Below are positions 35,059 to 44,429 of a stretch of 62,648 nucleotides of DNA, piece after piece (position 1 is the first letter of the stretch; every line of letters starts with the position of its first letter). The DNA lies in NCBI GenBank assembly GCA_014376805.1, contig JACMQU010000014.1:1-62648 (forward strand), written 5' to 3'. Made by a program: the position numbers and the translations under genes. Origin of the DNA: Bacteroidia bacterium. GTDB lineage: Bacteria > Bacteroidota > Bacteroidia > UKL13-3. Under the pieces are notes generated by a model. It was given only the letters and a program-made list of their open reading frames with translations, made no database searches and was not told the origin of the DNA.

Positions 35059-36499
35059 TGCTTCAGCTTTAAAAAGTAGCAATACTGATAATTTTATTAT
35101 TACCGGACTTCTGGTAATGACCGGCGTTATGATGGCTGTTGTTCTTGCTATTGGAGACATAGGGTTAGGTAGTTTAGTTGTATTTTTTCCGGTGCTTGTT
35201 GGTATTATTGCGCTGATAATTTCTAACCCTTTTTATGGGTTAATGTTTTATATACATTATTCGTTTTTTTTTATTGGTCTGAACCGTTACATATATGGGG
35301 TACCATTAGGATTGTCAATTGATGCGGTATTATTTTTAACCACGCTTTCCATGGTTTTCCGGATTACTAAAGACAACATAAAAAAACTGAATAATGGAAT
35401 ACTTTATACAACCTTGTTATGGTTCATTTATACTGCGTTTGAATTTTTTAACCCTGAAGCAACCAATGAACTTGGATGGGTATATGCAGTGCGGGGAGTT
35501 TCATTGTATGCGGTTCAAACAGTGCCACTTACTTTGTTGCTTTTCGACAAAAAAAAGCATCTCGATACGTTTATAAAAATTCTTATTATATGGGGGCTGG
35601 TAAGTTCTGTATGGGGCTGGAAACAATTAAATATTGGAACAGATCCGTTTGAAGATGGATGGCTGGAAGCAGGGGGAAAGATTACCCACGTTTTATATGG
35701 CCGGTTAAGAGCGTTTTCATTTTATTCGGATGCAGGGCAGTTTGGAGTAACAATGGCCTATATTGCATTTATAACATTAATACTGGCATTTGGTCCATAT
35801 AAACTTTCCAGAAAATTTTGGTATTTTTTTGTGTTTGTCATCTGTCTTATTGGTATGAGCACTTCTGGAAGCAGAGGACCTATTTTTGTAATCTTTTTTG
35901 GGGGTATCACCTACCTTTTAATTATTAGAAATTTCCGCATTCTGATTCCGGGAATTGTAATTTCTTTAGTAGTATTTGCGTTTTTAAAATTTACGTTTAT
36001 CGGCAACTCCAATTATCAGATTTATCGGATCAGAACTGCACTGGATCCAAAAGAAGCTTCCTTGCTGGTGCGCTTATCAAACCAGGAAAAGATTCGTAAA
36101 TACCTTGAAAACAGACCTTTTGGAGCAGGTATTGGTACTACAGATATATTTGCCCGGCGCTTTTATCCGGGTAGTGCACTTATAAATTTACCTACAGATA
36201 GCTGGTATGTAAAAATTTGGGTTGAAAACGGAGTAGTAGGTTTAATAATTTATGCATTGTCTCTTTCTTATGTAATTGTAATGGGTATTGTAAAAATAAG
36301 GGTACTTAAAAACCCGGATACTAAACAAAAAATGATGGCTCTTTATGGAGGCTATACCGGAATTCTGGCAGCAAGTTTTGGTAATCCGGTATTTGGTCAG
36401 GCTCCTTTAGGAGCGCTCATGTATATTTCCATGACGATGTTATGTACTTCAGAAATTTATGACGATCCTATTCCGGTAAATAAAGAAAAGTATGCCTGA
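35048..36499 (+). CDS. O-antigen ligase/polymerase-like protein (Wzy type)
   Basis: A 483-residue membrane protein with about a dozen hydrophobic segments and a large extracytoplasmic loop. The O-antigen polymerase/ligase signature is visible at MSTSGSRGP (about 274-282), followed by a long loop with NRPFGAGIGTT (about 356-366). It polymerises repeat units on the periplasmic face. The start is a TTG (35048) inside the end of wzx; the first ATG is about 23 codons later, so a leaderless overlap start is assumed. Eight bp overlap with the next glycosyltransferase. Confidence 0.83.
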   Translation: MRPDASALKSSNTDNFIITGLLVMTGVMMAVVLAIGDIGLGSLVVFFPVLVGIIALIISNPFYGLMFYIHYSFFFIGLNRYIYGVPLGLSIDAVLFLTTLSMVFRITKDNIKKLNNGILYTTLLWFIYTAFEFFNPEATNELGWVYAVRGVSLYAVQTVPLTLLLFDKKKHLDTFIKILIIWGLVSSVWGWKQLNIGTDPFEDGWLEAGGKITHVLYGRLRAFSFYSDAGQFGVTMAYIAFITLILAFGPYKLSRKFWYFFVFVICLIGMSTSGSRGPIFVIFFGGITYLLIIRNFRILIPGIVISLVVFAFLKFTFIGNSNYQIYRIRTALDPKEASLLVRLSNQEKIRKYLENRPFGAGIGTTDIFARRFYPGSALINLPTDSWYVKIWVENGVVGLIIYALSLSYVIVMGIVKIRVLKNPDTKQKMMALYGGYTGILAASFGNPVFGQAPLGALMYISMTMLCTSEIYDDPIPVNKEKYA

Positions 36500-37406
36500 T
36501 TTTCCTTTAGTTAGTATTATTACGGTTAATTATAATGGCTTAATTTATACAGAAGCTTTATTGTTATCACTACAGAAAATAACCTATTCACCAATAGAAA
36601 TTATAGTTGTTGATAATGCCTCTACACAACCGGCAACTTCACTTATGGAAAAGTTTCCGTATATCCATTTAATTGAAAGTAAAGATAATCTTGGTTTTGC
36701 CGGTGGCAATAATCTGGGCCTGCAAATGGCTAAAGGTAAATATTTTTTTCTGCTAAATAATGATACCGAAACGGCTCCTGATTTTATTGAACCAATAATT
36801 AAATTGATGGAGACACAGCCGCAAATTGGTCTTGTATCTTCTAAGTTGGTATATTTTTCAAATCCCGGCATACTTCAGTTTGCAGGCAGTCATGGTATTA
36901 ATATGTACACGGGCAGAGGCTTTGCCATTGGGCATAATGAAATGGATAAACCTGATTTTGATCGCAGTTATAAAACTCAACTCGCACATGGGGCTGCTAT
37001 GATGATTAGCAGGGAGGTAGTTGAAAAGGTTGGATTAATGGCAGATCTTTATTTTCTTTATTATGAGGAAACCGATTTTTGTGAAAGGGTGAAAAAGGCC
37101 GGGTTCGAAATCTGGTATTGTGGCTCATCTAAAGTATATCACAAAGAATCTATGTCGGTGGGAAAAGATAGTGCGATGAAGACTTATTATTTAACACGAA
37201 ACAGGTTAATCTTTACCAGAAGAAATACCAATGGTATTCAAAGAATTCTTGCCATTTTATTCTTTTATTTTTTTTCCTTTCCTAAGGGTATTTTTAAATT
37301 TCTGATCAAAAATGAATTTACCCTGCTTAACGCTTTTATTAAGGGAGCTGTTTGGAATTTGTATCACTTTAACATTTACTATAATACCGGTCTGATAATT
37401 AAATAA
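36492..37406 (+). CDS. Glycosyltransferase family 2 (rhamnosyltransferase-like)
   Basis: A 304-residue GT-A enzyme. The opening VSIITVNYNGL is the GT2 nucleotide-binding strand, followed by IIVVDNAST and NLGFAGGNN. FLLNNDTE (about 87-94) is the D-x-D-like metal site, AHGAAMMISREV is the acceptor loop, and EETDFCERVKKAG (about 194-206) holds the catalytic ED pair. This arrangement matches WcaA/RfbF-type transferases that add a sugar such as rhamnose. Overlaps wzy by 8 bp, so clearly the same operon. Confidence 0.88.
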   Translation: MPDFPLVSIITVNYNGLIYTEALLLSLQKITYSPIEIIVVDNASTQPATSLMEKFPYIHLIESKDNLGFAGGNNLGLQMAKGKYFFLLNNDTETAPDFIEPIIKLMETQPQIGLVSSKLVYFSNPGILQFAGSHGINMYTGRGFAIGHNEMDKPDFDRSYKTQLAHGAAMMISREVVEKVGLMADLYFLYYEETDFCERVKKAGFEIWYCGSSKVYHKESMSVGKDSAMKTYYLTRNRLIFTRRNTNGIQRILAILFFYFFSFPKGIFKFLIKNEFTLLNAFIKGAVWNLYHFNIYYNTGLIIK

Positions 37407-37857
37407 GCACTGTCTCATTAATGGAATTATTATTTTTTATTATCAGTGCTGTAATTTTATTTATACTGTCTGTAAATGTTTTTTTTTTAATGCTATTTTC
37501 CATGTCAGGTTATTTTGAACCTATAAAAATTATCTGGCCCGTTTTAAAGGATAATAAGTTGCTTTTTTTATTTCTGTTTTAAAACAAAATTTCTATTTTT
37601 TTTGATAAGTATATTTAACTCCTTTTGCCAGGCATTGCAGAATTGCCAGCAATATTAAAGGCAATTTCGCCAAGTTATTATTAACTAAGTTGATTAAATG
37701 CCTTGCATCAGTTACCTGACCGTTTTATTCTGATGTTTTTAAATTTATTTAAATTGAAAGGTGCAAATAAAGAGTTTATACACACATCACCTGGTGAATC
37801 TAAAGAAGATTTGTAAAAAAAAATCAATTTTTTTTAATAGCCTTGCATCTATAACTC
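37407..37857 (+). other. 451-bp spacer inside the polysaccharide locus
   Basis: Contains the 53-codon glycosyltransferase remnant (37421-37582). The rest is T-rich and non-coding. The words GCCTTGCATC occur near 37698 and again at 37841, the second 8 nt before the next start codon as part of TAGCCTTG, a possible weak -7 box. Confidence 0.5.
37421..37582 (+). pseudogene. N-terminal remnant of a family 2 glycosyltransferase
   Basis: A 53-codon frame that is almost entirely one hydrophobic helix (residues about 3-27), then LFSMSGYFEP and a stop. Its pattern, a first helix then [LI]FS-[MI]-[SA]-G, matches the start of the intact glycosyltransferase 280 bp downstream (ALFSIAGVLY). The catalytic domain is missing. 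It looks like the leftover head of a duplicated gene; a functional micropeptide is possible but unsupported. Confidence 0.45.
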
Positions 37858-39060
37858 ATGTTTAGTAATCTATATTATATTTTTGAACTTATTCTGTTGT
37901 TTTACCTGGCATTTAATGTGTGCTATGTAGCATTGTTTAGTATAGCAGGAGTGTTATATAATAAGACAAATTTTAAAAAAATTGATATCAAAATACACAA
38001 CAGGTTTGCTATTCTGATACCTGCCTATAAACACGATGAGGTTATTTTAAATACAGTTAGTCATTGCCTTTTTCAGAATTATCCTACAGAATTGTTTGAT
38101 GTGATAGTGATTGCGGACTCACTAAAACAATTAACAATTGCTGAGTTATTAGTGATGCCTATTAAATTAATTCCGGTTCAGTTTGATTTGAGTACTAAAG
38201 CGAAATCTTTAAATACCGCTCTTGGGTTATTACCTGACAATACTTATGATTATTGCCTGGTACTGGATGTTGATAATATAATGGAAATTAATTTTTTAAG
38301 GAAGATTAATGCGCGGTTACAAAATAATGAAGTTATTTTACAGGCACACAGAACTGCAAAAAATCTAAATACTCCTTTTGCTATCCTTGATGGGATAAGC
38401 GAAGAAATAAATAATCATATTTTTAGGAAAGGACATGTAGTACTTGGTATCACTTCAGCTTTATCGGGTTCAGGGCAAGCAATGCAGTTTAATTTTTTTA
38501 AACAGGCCATGCGTGATATCCACTCACCGGTAGAAGACAAAGAACTTGAATTCTTTCTGGTTAAAAATAATGTTAAGGTAATGTATGAAAATGATGCCTT
38601 AGTTTATGATGAAAAAGTGCAGAATGCAAAAGTTTTTTCCAAGCAGCGCCGGAGATGGGTTGCCTCACAATTTTTTGATTTTAACGCTGTGTTAATTGAA
38701 GGCATTGCAAATCTCATTCTTAAAGGGAATATGGATTTTTTTGATAAAGCCCTGCAACGCATTTTACTGCCGCGAATACTTTTATTAGGTTTGTCATTCT
38801 TCATGTCATTCCTTGCATTTGTGCCTTTTTCTGTATTTGGATCTGTGTTTTTCAGTTTGTTCTTGTTATGTTCGATCAGCTATCTTTTAGCCATCCCGTC
38901 AAGTTACTTTAATTTAAAAACACTTGTGGCCGCAGTAAGGGTGCCACAAGCTTTTGTTTTAATGGTTATAGCAATGGCAAAAAGTAAAGGTGGTGCCAAA
39001 GCTTTTATACATACTGAACACTCTGCAACTATAGAAAATTCAACAAAAGCTAATAATTAA
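37858..39060 (+). CDS. Membrane-bound processive-type glycosyltransferase family 2
   Basis: A 400-residue enzyme: a transmembrane helix at about 7-33, a GT-A catalytic domain (FAILIPAYKHD, then LVLDVDN as the D-x-D site at about 138-144), EDKELEFFL (about 223-231) holding the acceptor Asp/Glu, and SKQRRRWV (about 260-267) matching the Q-x-x-RW motif of cellulose/hyaluronan-synthase-like enzymes. Two or three more hydrophobic segments follow. The Q-x-x-RW motif suggests chain-extending activity at the membrane. Starts a new run of genes after the 451-bp spacer. Confidence 0.85.
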   Translation: MFSNLYYIFELILLFYLAFNVCYVALFSIAGVLYNKTNFKKIDIKIHNRFAILIPAYKHDEVILNTVSHCLFQNYPTELFDVIVIADSLKQLTIAELLVMPIKLIPVQFDLSTKAKSLNTALGLLPDNTYDYCLVLDVDNIMEINFLRKINARLQNNEVILQAHRTAKNLNTPFAILDGISEEINNHIFRKGHVVLGITSALSGSGQAMQFNFFKQAMRDIHSPVEDKELEFFLVKNNVKVMYENDALVYDEKVQNAKVFSKQRRRWVASQFFDFNAVLIEGIANLILKGNMDFFDKALQRILLPRILLLGLSFFMSFLAFVPFSVFGSVFFSLFLLCSISYLLAIPSSYFNLKTLVAAVRVPQAFVLMVIAMAKSKGGAKAFIHTEHSATIENSTKANN

Positions 39061-39085
39061 CAAGGATACATTTTACATTAAAAAA

Positions 39086-40219
39086 ATGAAAATCGGTATA
39101 GAAGCACAACGGATCTTCAGAAAGAAAAAACATGGCATGGACATGGTTGCGCTTGAGTTAATTAAACATCTGCAACAAATTGAAAGTGAGCACCAGTTTG
39201 TTGTTTTTGTAAAACCTGATGAAGACAGTGATTGTTTAAAAGAAAGCAATAATGTAAAAATAGTTGAAATAAATGCTGCACCTTATCCTATATGGGAACA
39301 ATGCCTGCTGCCAATAGCTGCTAAAAAGGAGGGGGTTCAATTATTACATTGCACCAGCAACACTGCTCCGCTTTTTATGAGTATGCCGCTGGTATTAACG
39401 TTACACGATATTATATATTTGGAGAAACTTAACTTTAACGCTGGCACAACTTATCAGAAATTTGGCAATTTATACCGGCGATGGAATGTACCTGCAATTA
39501 CCGGTAAGGCAAAAGCTGTTTTAACTGTTTCAGATTTCGAAAGAGAAAGAATTCTGTCCTATTTCCAGATGCCTCCATCACTGGTTCACACTGTGTATAA
39601 TGGCGTCGGCTCTCATTTTAAAAAAATAAAAGATGAGGTTTTATTGAAAGAGGCTAAACAAAAATATAAACTTCCAGATCATTTTATTTTTTATCTTGGT
39701 AATACGGATCCTAAGAAAAATGTAATTGGTGTATTAAAAGCCTTGAGTATTTTAAAGGCAAGAAAAACTTTACCGTGTAAATTACTTATGCTGGATATAG
39801 ACAGAAATTATTTACTGAAAATTGCTTCCCAAATTGGTGATCCGGGAATATTAGATGATGTTTCTTTCACAGGTTATGTGCCCAATAATGAACTTCCTGC
39901 TATTTACTGTCAGGCAAGTTTGTTTTTATATCCTTCCTTACGCGAAAGCTTTGGAATACCTATGATTGAAGCAATGCGGTGTGAAGTGCCAGTTATTACC
40001 TCTACTACTTCAAGTATGCCAGAGGTGGCAGGTGATGCTGCTTTGTTAACGGATCCCTTTAATGCTAGTGATATTGCCGATGCTATTGTGAAATTGTTTC
40101 ATGATAAAGCATTACAGAATTCACTAATTAAAAAGGGAATTATAAGATCCGGTTTGTTTTCATGGCATAAGAATGCAGAACAAACAATTGAAATCTATCA
40201 GCAAGTTTTAAATAAATAG
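39086..40219 (+). CDS. Glycosyltransferase family 4 (GT-B)
   Basis: A 377-residue GT4 enzyme. The N-terminal domain shows IGIEAQRIFRKKKHG and LVLTLHDIIYLE, typical of mannosyl/rhamnosyltransferases such as WbaZ/MtfB. The C-terminal domain has FIFYLGNTDPKKN, DDVSFTGYVPNNELP, and SLRESFGIPMIEAM, where E-x7-E binds the donor. It adds one sugar to the repeat unit using a nucleotide sugar. 25 bp after the previous gene. Confidence 0.9.
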   Translation: MKIGIEAQRIFRKKKHGMDMVALELIKHLQQIESEHQFVVFVKPDEDSDCLKESNNVKIVEINAAPYPIWEQCLLPIAAKKEGVQLLHCTSNTAPLFMSMPLVLTLHDIIYLEKLNFNAGTTYQKFGNLYRRWNVPAITGKAKAVLTVSDFERERILSYFQMPPSLVHTVYNGVGSHFKKIKDEVLLKEAKQKYKLPDHFIFYLGNTDPKKNVIGVLKALSILKARKTLPCKLLMLDIDRNYLLKIASQIGDPGILDDVSFTGYVPNNELPAIYCQASLFLYPSLRESFGIPMIEAMRCEVPVITSTTSSMPEVAGDAALLTDPFNASDIADAIVKLFHDKALQNSLIKKGIIRSGLFSWHKNAEQTIEIYQQVLNK

Positions 40220-40286
40220 AAAATTATAAAGAAATGTTATTTTAGCTTGATTTTTAAACCGATTAAATAAAAAAAACCGCAAGGGC

Positions 40287-41054
40287 ATGAAAAAAGAATA
40301 CACGAAATTTACAACCTATACGGACATTGAAGATTTGAAGAGACTGGATTTTATTGTTGACTCTATTAAGGCTTTAAATAATCCTGACGCCAGGGTGCTG
40401 GATATAGGTTGTGGAAATGGAAATGTTAGTCTCGCTTTAGGCTCACTTGGTTATTATGTTACAGGGGTGGATATAGACAAGGCTAGCATTAATGCTGCTT
40501 CTGCCCAAAATACTTTTAACAATGTAAAGTTTGAAGTGCTTGATGCAAATTCTTTTACTATGAATGAAGTTTTTGATGCTGTAGTTTGCAGTGAGGTGCT
40601 TGAGCATTTAAATAAACCTTACGAATTGTGTGAAAGCATCTATCGGATATTAAAAACAGGCGGCGTTTTTGTTGCTACTGTTCCTAACGGGTATGGTCCG
40701 AGGGAGATGCTTATTACCCGCCCAATGCAATGGCTGGGTAGAAAAGGCATGGATAAACAGGTAAATGGTTTTAAAAGAATGTTAGGTTATGATGCCAAAA
40801 CTTTGCAAAGTTCAAATGAAGATCTTACGCATGTACAATTTTTTAGTGTTGGGGGGTTCAGTCGTTTGATGGAAGGGGTTGGCTTTAAAAAACTTGAATT
40901 CAGAAATGCAGATTTCATAGAAAGAATCTTCCCTTTTTCATTGCTTACCCGAAAAATTAAAGCATTGCAAGTCTTTGATTGCTGGGTTGTAGATTACCTG
41001 CCCAGGCATTTAACATGTGGCTTTTACACCAGCTGGACTAAAGTAGTTAAATAG
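40287..41054 (+). CDS. Class I SAM methyltransferase, first of a tandem pair
   Basis: A 255-residue methyltransferase with LDIGCGNGNVSLALG (SAM motif I, about 39-53), GVDIDK (motif II), CSEVLEHL (motif IV, about 108-115) and GGVFVATVPNGYG (motif V). These proteins in polysaccharide loci usually methylate sugars or lipid-linked precursors. Its 3' part has the unusual conserved ending LTCGFYTSWTKVVK shared with the next gene. The two proteins align without gaps over their whole length, at about two thirds identity by eye. Confidence 0.85.
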   Translation: MKKEYTKFTTYTDIEDLKRLDFIVDSIKALNNPDARVLDIGCGNGNVSLALGSLGYYVTGVDIDKASINAASAQNTFNNVKFEVLDANSFTMNEVFDAVVCSEVLEHLNKPYELCESIYRILKTGGVFVATVPNGYGPREMLITRPMQWLGRKGMDKQVNGFKRMLGYDAKTLQSSNEDLTHVQFFSVGGFSRLMEGVGFKKLEFRNADFIERIFPFSLLTRKIKALQVFDCWVVDYLPRHLTCGFYTSWTKVVK

Positions 41055-41124
41055 CTAATTTTAATATTGGAATAATTATTTTAGCCTCATTTAAATTTAT
41101 CAATAAAAACAAAAATTGTTAAAA

Positions 41125-41892
41125 ATGATTAAAGACTATGCCAAATATACAACCTATAAAGATGTAGAAGATTTAAAACGTCTCGACTTTATCATTAATT
41201 CTGTAAGGGCATTAAATAATCCGAATGCGAAAATACTGGATATAGGCTGTGGTAATGGCAATATGAGTTTAGCATTGGGATCGCTAGGGTATTTTGTAAC
41301 AGGAATTGATATTGATAAAACAAGTATTGAGCACGCTACCATTTTAAATACTTTTAAAAATGTAAAGTTTGAAGTAAACGATGCCAACTCATTAGCTGTG
41401 AAGGATGCTTTTGATGTGGTAGTTTGCAGTGAAGTTTTAGAACACTTAAAACAACCCCGTGAATTAACAGAATCTATTTATAGAATTCTGAAACCAGGTG
41501 GTGTATTTATTGCTACTGTTCCAAACGGGTATGGTCCTCGTGAAGTTCTGATTACACGGCCCATGCAATGGCTGCATCAAAAAGGATGGGACAAGCAGAT
41601 TGTTGCCTTTAAAAAGTTACTTGGTTATGATGCCAAAACCATGCAGAGCTCAAATGAGGATTTACTTCACATTCATTTTTTTAGTTTAACGGCATTTATG
41701 AGATTAATGCATGATATTGGTTTTGTAAATATCGATTTTAGCAACGCAGATTTTTTAGAAAGAATTTTCCCCTTTTCTTTTTTCACGCGCAGAATAAAAT
41801 TATTGCAAAGTTTTGATTGCTGGATAGCAAACTATTTGCCCAGGCAATTAACATGTGGATTTTATACATCCTGGACAAAAGTTGTTAAGTAA
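41125..41892 (+). CDS. Class I SAM methyltransferase, second of a tandem pair
   Basis: A 255-residue paralogue of the preceding gene with the same motifs in the same places (LDIGCGNGNMSLALG, GIDIDK, CSEVLEHL, GGVFIATVPNGYG). I chose ATG 41125, which aligns exactly with the paralogue's start; a TTG at 41116 would add three residues. Differences cluster in about 150-190, where the acceptor would bind, so the pair may methylate different positions. The upstream region carries ATTATTTTAGC like the first copy (TTATTTTAGC), so the duplication included a promoter-like element. Confidence 0.85.
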   Translation: MIKDYAKYTTYKDVEDLKRLDFIINSVRALNNPNAKILDIGCGNGNMSLALGSLGYFVTGIDIDKTSIEHATILNTFKNVKFEVNDANSLAVKDAFDVVVCSEVLEHLKQPRELTESIYRILKPGGVFIATVPNGYGPREVLITRPMQWLHQKGWDKQIVAFKKLLGYDAKTMQSSNEDLLHIHFFSLTAFMRLMHDIGFVNIDFSNADFLERIFPFSFFTRRIKLLQSFDCWIANYLPRQLTCGFYTSWTKVVK

Positions 41893-41895
41893 TAT

Positions 41896-43065
41896 ATGAA
41901 TAGTCTTAAAATGATTTTCTGGATTTGTATCTCTATTGTGGTGTATAGCTATATAGGCTATGGAATATTGCTTTATGTAATGGTTAAAATTAAAAAAGCA
42001 TTTAGTTCAGTAAAATTATTTGATCCGTTGTTTGAACCAGAAGTTACTTTAGTGGTGCCTTGTTTTAATGAGGCAGACTATATAGAAGAAAAAATTAAAA
42101 ACAGCCTTGCACTGGAATATCCCAAAGATAAATTAAAACTTATTTTTATCAGTGATGGTTCAAACGATGATACTTATAACCGAGTTAAAATGCACACTTC
42201 TGTGCTTGCCTTGCATGAAGATGCGCGTAATGGGAAAGCCGCTGCTATGAACAGGGCTATGGCCTATGTTAAAACGCCTATTGTGGTATTTTGTGATGCC
42301 AATACAGATTTAAATCCGGAAGCTATCAGAGAGATGGTAAAACATTATGCTGATCCTAAAGTGGGGGCAGTAACTGGGGAAAAAAGAATTATTACCAAAA
42401 ACAAAGAGAATGCAAGTGGTGCCGGTGAAGGAATTTATTGGAAATATGAAAGCTTTTTGAAACAACTTGATTCAGACTTTTTTACTATAGTTGGTGCTGC
42501 CGGCGAGTTGATGAGTTATCGCACTGAATTATACAAAGAATTGCCTAAAGACAGTTTGCTTGACGATCTGATGCAAAGCATGCAAATTGCCACCGATGGT
42601 TACCGTGTTATTTACGAAAAAAATGCATGGGCAGCAGAAACTGCAAGTGCCAACGTTGAAGAAGAGCTAAAAAGAAAAGTGCGTATAGCGGCAGGTGCGT
42701 TTCAAAGCATGAGCAGGTTGCCCGGTGCGTTTAACCTGTTTTCAAATTTCAGGGTGGCGTTTTTATTTATCTCCCACCGCGTTTTGCGCTGGACCTTGGC
42801 GCCCTTATCCTTATTGATTTTATTTCTTATAAATATTGTGTTGATGTTTAATGTAGGAGGTATTTATACAATGTTGTTAATAGGTCAGGTTGTATTTTAT
42901 GGTATGGCTTTATTGGGTTGGTATCTTGCCAATAAACAAATAAAAGTTAAGGCCTTGTTTGTGCCTTATTACTTCTTTATTATGAACCTATGTATGTACC
43001 TTGGGTTGATCAGGTTTTTAAGAGGCAAACAAAGCGCTAACTGGGAAAGAGCGAAGCGGGCGTAG
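41896..43065 (+). CDS. Glycosyltransferase family 2, membrane-anchored
   Basis: A 389-residue enzyme: an N-terminal helix (about 5-27), a GT-A domain with VTLVVPCFNEADYIEEKI, LIFISDGSNDDT, VVFCDANTDLN (D-x-D, about 130-140), GAAGELMSYR as acceptor loop, DDLMQSMQ as ED-type motif, and KVRIAAGAFQSM in the position of Q-x-x-RW, which is not conserved. Three C-terminal transmembrane segments. Resembles IcaA/PgaC-like and succinoglycan-type transferases. Last gene of the locus, 3 bp after the second methyltransferase. Confidence 0.87.
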   Translation: MNSLKMIFWICISIVVYSYIGYGILLYVMVKIKKAFSSVKLFDPLFEPEVTLVVPCFNEADYIEEKIKNSLALEYPKDKLKLIFISDGSNDDTYNRVKMHTSVLALHEDARNGKAAAMNRAMAYVKTPIVVFCDANTDLNPEAIREMVKHYADPKVGAVTGEKRIITKNKENASGAGEGIYWKYESFLKQLDSDFFTIVGAAGELMSYRTELYKELPKDSLLDDLMQSMQIATDGYRVIYEKNAWAAETASANVEEELKRKVRIAAGAFQSMSRLPGAFNLFSNFRVAFLFISHRVLRWTLAPLSLLILFLINIVLMFNVGGIYTMLLIGQVVFYGMALLGWYLANKQIKVKALFVPYYFFIMNLCMYLGLIRFLRGKQSANWERAKRA

Positions 43066-43361
43066 TCTTTTTTGGCGGTTCAATTTATTTAATTTGTTTT
43101 AATGAATACACGGCATTGGATTAAAAAACTGGCGTATGATTTTGATAGCCTGATGTGCCGGAATGAAAATAATCAAACCATTTGGTAAACGTCAACAATA
43201 AGGTTGCTTAAAAGACTCCAATAACTTGAGTAAAAATAAACTTCGTATTAGAAATAACTGTGTAGCTCATTCAAAAAAAAGTAGTGTTTCTTGTTTTTAC
43301 TTTCCAGCTTCAATCAATATTATTTTCTTAACCGGTACTTAAAGTTCTTTGCACCTTTTTT

Positions 43362-44426
43362 TTACCCCAACTTCATAATCCAATTAAATGGATCGGGTTC
43401 TTTGCCGGTTTGAATATTGTAAACAGTTTTGTAAAGCCAGTTGGATACAACACGTTTTTCGGGATCAGGTAATTCGTAATCTGCACCTTCATAGCCTATA
43501 GTAGCTATTTTGGCGATGATAGCTGCTGTTCCTGTTCCGAATACATCGGTGAGTTTATTTTGTTTTGCGGCTTCTATCATTTCTACGATAGAAATGTCTC
43601 TTTCCTGCACTTCATATCCTTTGGCCCTTAATAATGCAATACAAGTGTTGCGGGTTATGCCATTCAGTATGTTTCCATCCAGACGGGGAGTGAGAACAAG
43701 ATTATCTTCCAGTACAAAAAATAAATTGGTTGTACCCGATTCTTCCACATGTTGGTGATTCTTTCCATCTGTCCAGATAATCTGATCGTAACCAAGTTTT
43801 TTAGCTTCCATTGTAGGCAGCATACTAATGCCGTAATTACCTGCTGCTTTTGCACTGCCTGCCATACCTTCTGCTGCACGCACAAATTTTTGCTCCACCT
43901 TAACCCTTATGGGTTTAGGGTAATAACTGTTAACCGGGCAACAAAATATCATAAAACTATAATTGTTGCTTGGTCTCACACCCACAAAATCGTCAGTGGC
44001 AAACATAAAAGGACGCAGGTATAAAGCACTGCCGTCTATTGTTGGAATCCATGCCTGGTCTAAAACTACTAATTGTTTTAATCCTTCAATAAAAATTTCT
44101 TCGGGTAATTCAGGCATCCCCATTCTTATGGCAGAAATGTTTAAACGTTTTAAATTTTCGAGCGGACGAAACAGTTGCGGTTTTCCCTGTGGATCCTTAA
44201 AAGCTTTCATGCCTTCAAAAATAGATTGGCCGTAATGCAACGCAGACAGTGAAGGTGCTATGGAAATATTGCCGTAGGGTTCTATTGTGCCGGGCTGCCA
44301 TTGTCCATCCGTATAATCGGCTCTGAACATGTGATCAGAAAAGATTTTTCCGAATTCAATATTTTCAAAATCACATAAATGTATGCGCGATTGAGGATTT
44401 TTGTTTATTTTTATTGAAATTGCCAT
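43362..44426 (-). CDS. ilvE: Branched-chain amino acid aminotransferase
   Basis: A 354-residue PLP enzyme of fold type IV that interconverts Leu/Ile/Val with their keto acids using glutamate. Visible: ALHYGQSIFEGMKAF near the N-terminus, YLRPFMFATDD, and AKAAGNYGISM (about 191-201) with the PLP Lys in family position. VEESGTTNLFFV and LNGITR are substrate-side motifs, and FGTGTAAIIAKI (about 294-305) holds the phosphate-binding Thr/Gly. Length fits the long bacterial/eukaryotic-type BCAT. Its start codon lies only 3 bp from that of the gene on the other strand. Confidence 0.95.
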   Translation of the reverse strand: MAISIKINKNPQSRIHLCDFENIEFGKIFSDHMFRADYTDGQWQPGTIEPYGNISIAPSLSALHYGQSIFEGMKAFKDPQGKPQLFRPLENLKRLNISAIRMGMPELPEEIFIEGLKQLVVLDQAWIPTIDGSALYLRPFMFATDDFVGVRPSNNYSFMIFCCPVNSYYPKPIRVKVEQKFVRAAEGMAGSAKAAGNYGISMLPTMEAKKLGYDQIIWTDGKNHQHVEESGTTNLFFVLEDNLVLTPRLDGNILNGITRNTCIALLRAKGYEVQERDISIVEMIEAAKQNKLTDVFGTGTAAIIAKIATIGYEGADYELPDPEKRVVSNWLYKTVYNIQTGKEPDPFNWIMKLG

Positions 44427-44429
44427 CGT

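Noticed and set aside
43749..44235. Overlapping plus-strand frames opposite ilvE
   Set aside because: They are antisense shadows of a well-conserved aminotransferase; no independent start signals or protein-like content.
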